From contig DASYSA010000517.1 in NCBI GenBank assembly GCA_036003885.1, positions 1 through 8,247 of the forward strand: 8,247 nucleotides of DNA, read 5' to 3'. This document shows, piece by piece, positions 8,195 through 8,247 of this stretch; position 1 is the stretch's first letter; every line of letters begins with the position of its first letter. Source of the DNA: DASYSA01 sp036003885 (lineage in GTDB: Bacteria; Acidobacteriota; Blastocatellia; UBA7656). The notes under the pieces are model-generated. The model searched no databases. It was not told where the DNA came from and saw only the letters and a list, made by a program, of their open reading frames with translations. Both the position numbers and the translations under genes were made by a program.

Positions 8195-8247
8195 CTGACA
8201 CCTGGAACCTGACACCTGGAACCTGACACCTGGAACCTGACACCTGG
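8195..8247. repeat. 14-base tandem repeat, about 3.8 copies, cut by the window edge
   Basis: The unit CTGACACCTGGAAC starts at 8195, 8209, 8223 and 8237 with no mismatches. The last copy is cut off at 11 bases by the end of the window. The unit contains the reverse complement of a word in the left cluster: CCAGGTGTCAGG at 8053-8064 against CCTGACACCTGG at 8208-8219, 8222-8233 and 8236-8247. The two clusters are therefore one inverted family, and more copies are likely beyond the window. Confidence 0.9.

Larger units (their letters stand above)
7633..8247. other. Gene-free, repeat-rich right end
   Basis: I find no supported gene in these 615 bases. They hold the kinase upstream region, a hairpin at 7856-7889, an inverted repeat at 7981-8009 and a cluster of tandem and inverted repeats from 8013 to the edge. 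The open frames reaching into 8013-8080 encode runs such as 'VRCQVSGVRC', which is simply the tandem repeat translated, with no ribosome-binding site or domain. No transposase or tRNA explains the repeats. Confidence 0.7.

Noticed and set aside
7808..8226. Plus-strand open frames of 93 and 88 codons at the right end
   Set aside because: Their distinctive 'VRCQVSGVRC' part is the tandem repeat read as codons. No signal peptide, domain or ribosome-binding site is seen.
8013..8247. Possible CRISPR array
   Set aside because: The repeats are tandem with no unique spacers of constant length between them, and no cas gene is present.

Overview
The window reads as chromosomal DNA, fairly GC-rich, from a Gram-negative-type environmental bacterium. 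The best guess is an acidobacterium of the Blastocatellia kind. That guess is inference from three things: a sortilin-like BNR lipoprotein with an IPT/TIG tail, a four-TM LytS-type kinase paired with a LytTR regulator, and intergenic DNA rich in short palindromic and tandem repeats. No 16S rRNA or marker gene is present, so the phylum is not proven. No phage, transposase, CRISPR array, tRNA or rRNA gene is visible.

Layout, left to right: (1) 36-2678, minus: an exported 880-residue beta-propeller protein with about ten Asp-box (BNR) motifs and a C-terminal IPT/TIG-like domain. (2) 2679-2892: a divergent intergenic region with a TATAAT box ahead of (3) 2893-3381, plus: a small exported LprI/DUF1311-family protein. 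(4) 3388-3433: a long hairpin with a U-tract only on the minus strand. It ends the convergent gene (5) 3488-5356, minus: a secreted glycoside hydrolase family 3 beta-glucosidase/exo-glucanase resembling the plant ExoI type, starting at TTG. (6) 5357-5711: no gene, but a conspicuous palindromic repeat built from the heptamer CACGAAT. (7) 5712-6491 and 6454-7632, minus: an overlapping LytTR response regulator and LytS-like histidine kinase, transcribed kinase first. (8) 7633-8247: gene-free, with a hairpin, a short inverted repeat, then tandem and inverted copies of an AGGTGTCAGG-type repeat running off the right edge.

How the genes relate: only the kinase/regulator pair is clearly a functional unit. 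The other three genes have their own signals and orientations. All three encode exported proteins (adhesion/binding propeller, small periplasmic protein, glycan-degrading enzyme), but nothing in the sequence shows that they share a pathway. The GH3 gene lies downstream of the two-component operon on the same strand, but a 355-base repeat-bearing gap separates them.

I looked for an undescribed system and did not find a convincing new gene system. The most unusual material is the two intergenic repeat families, which look like dispersed non-coding elements.
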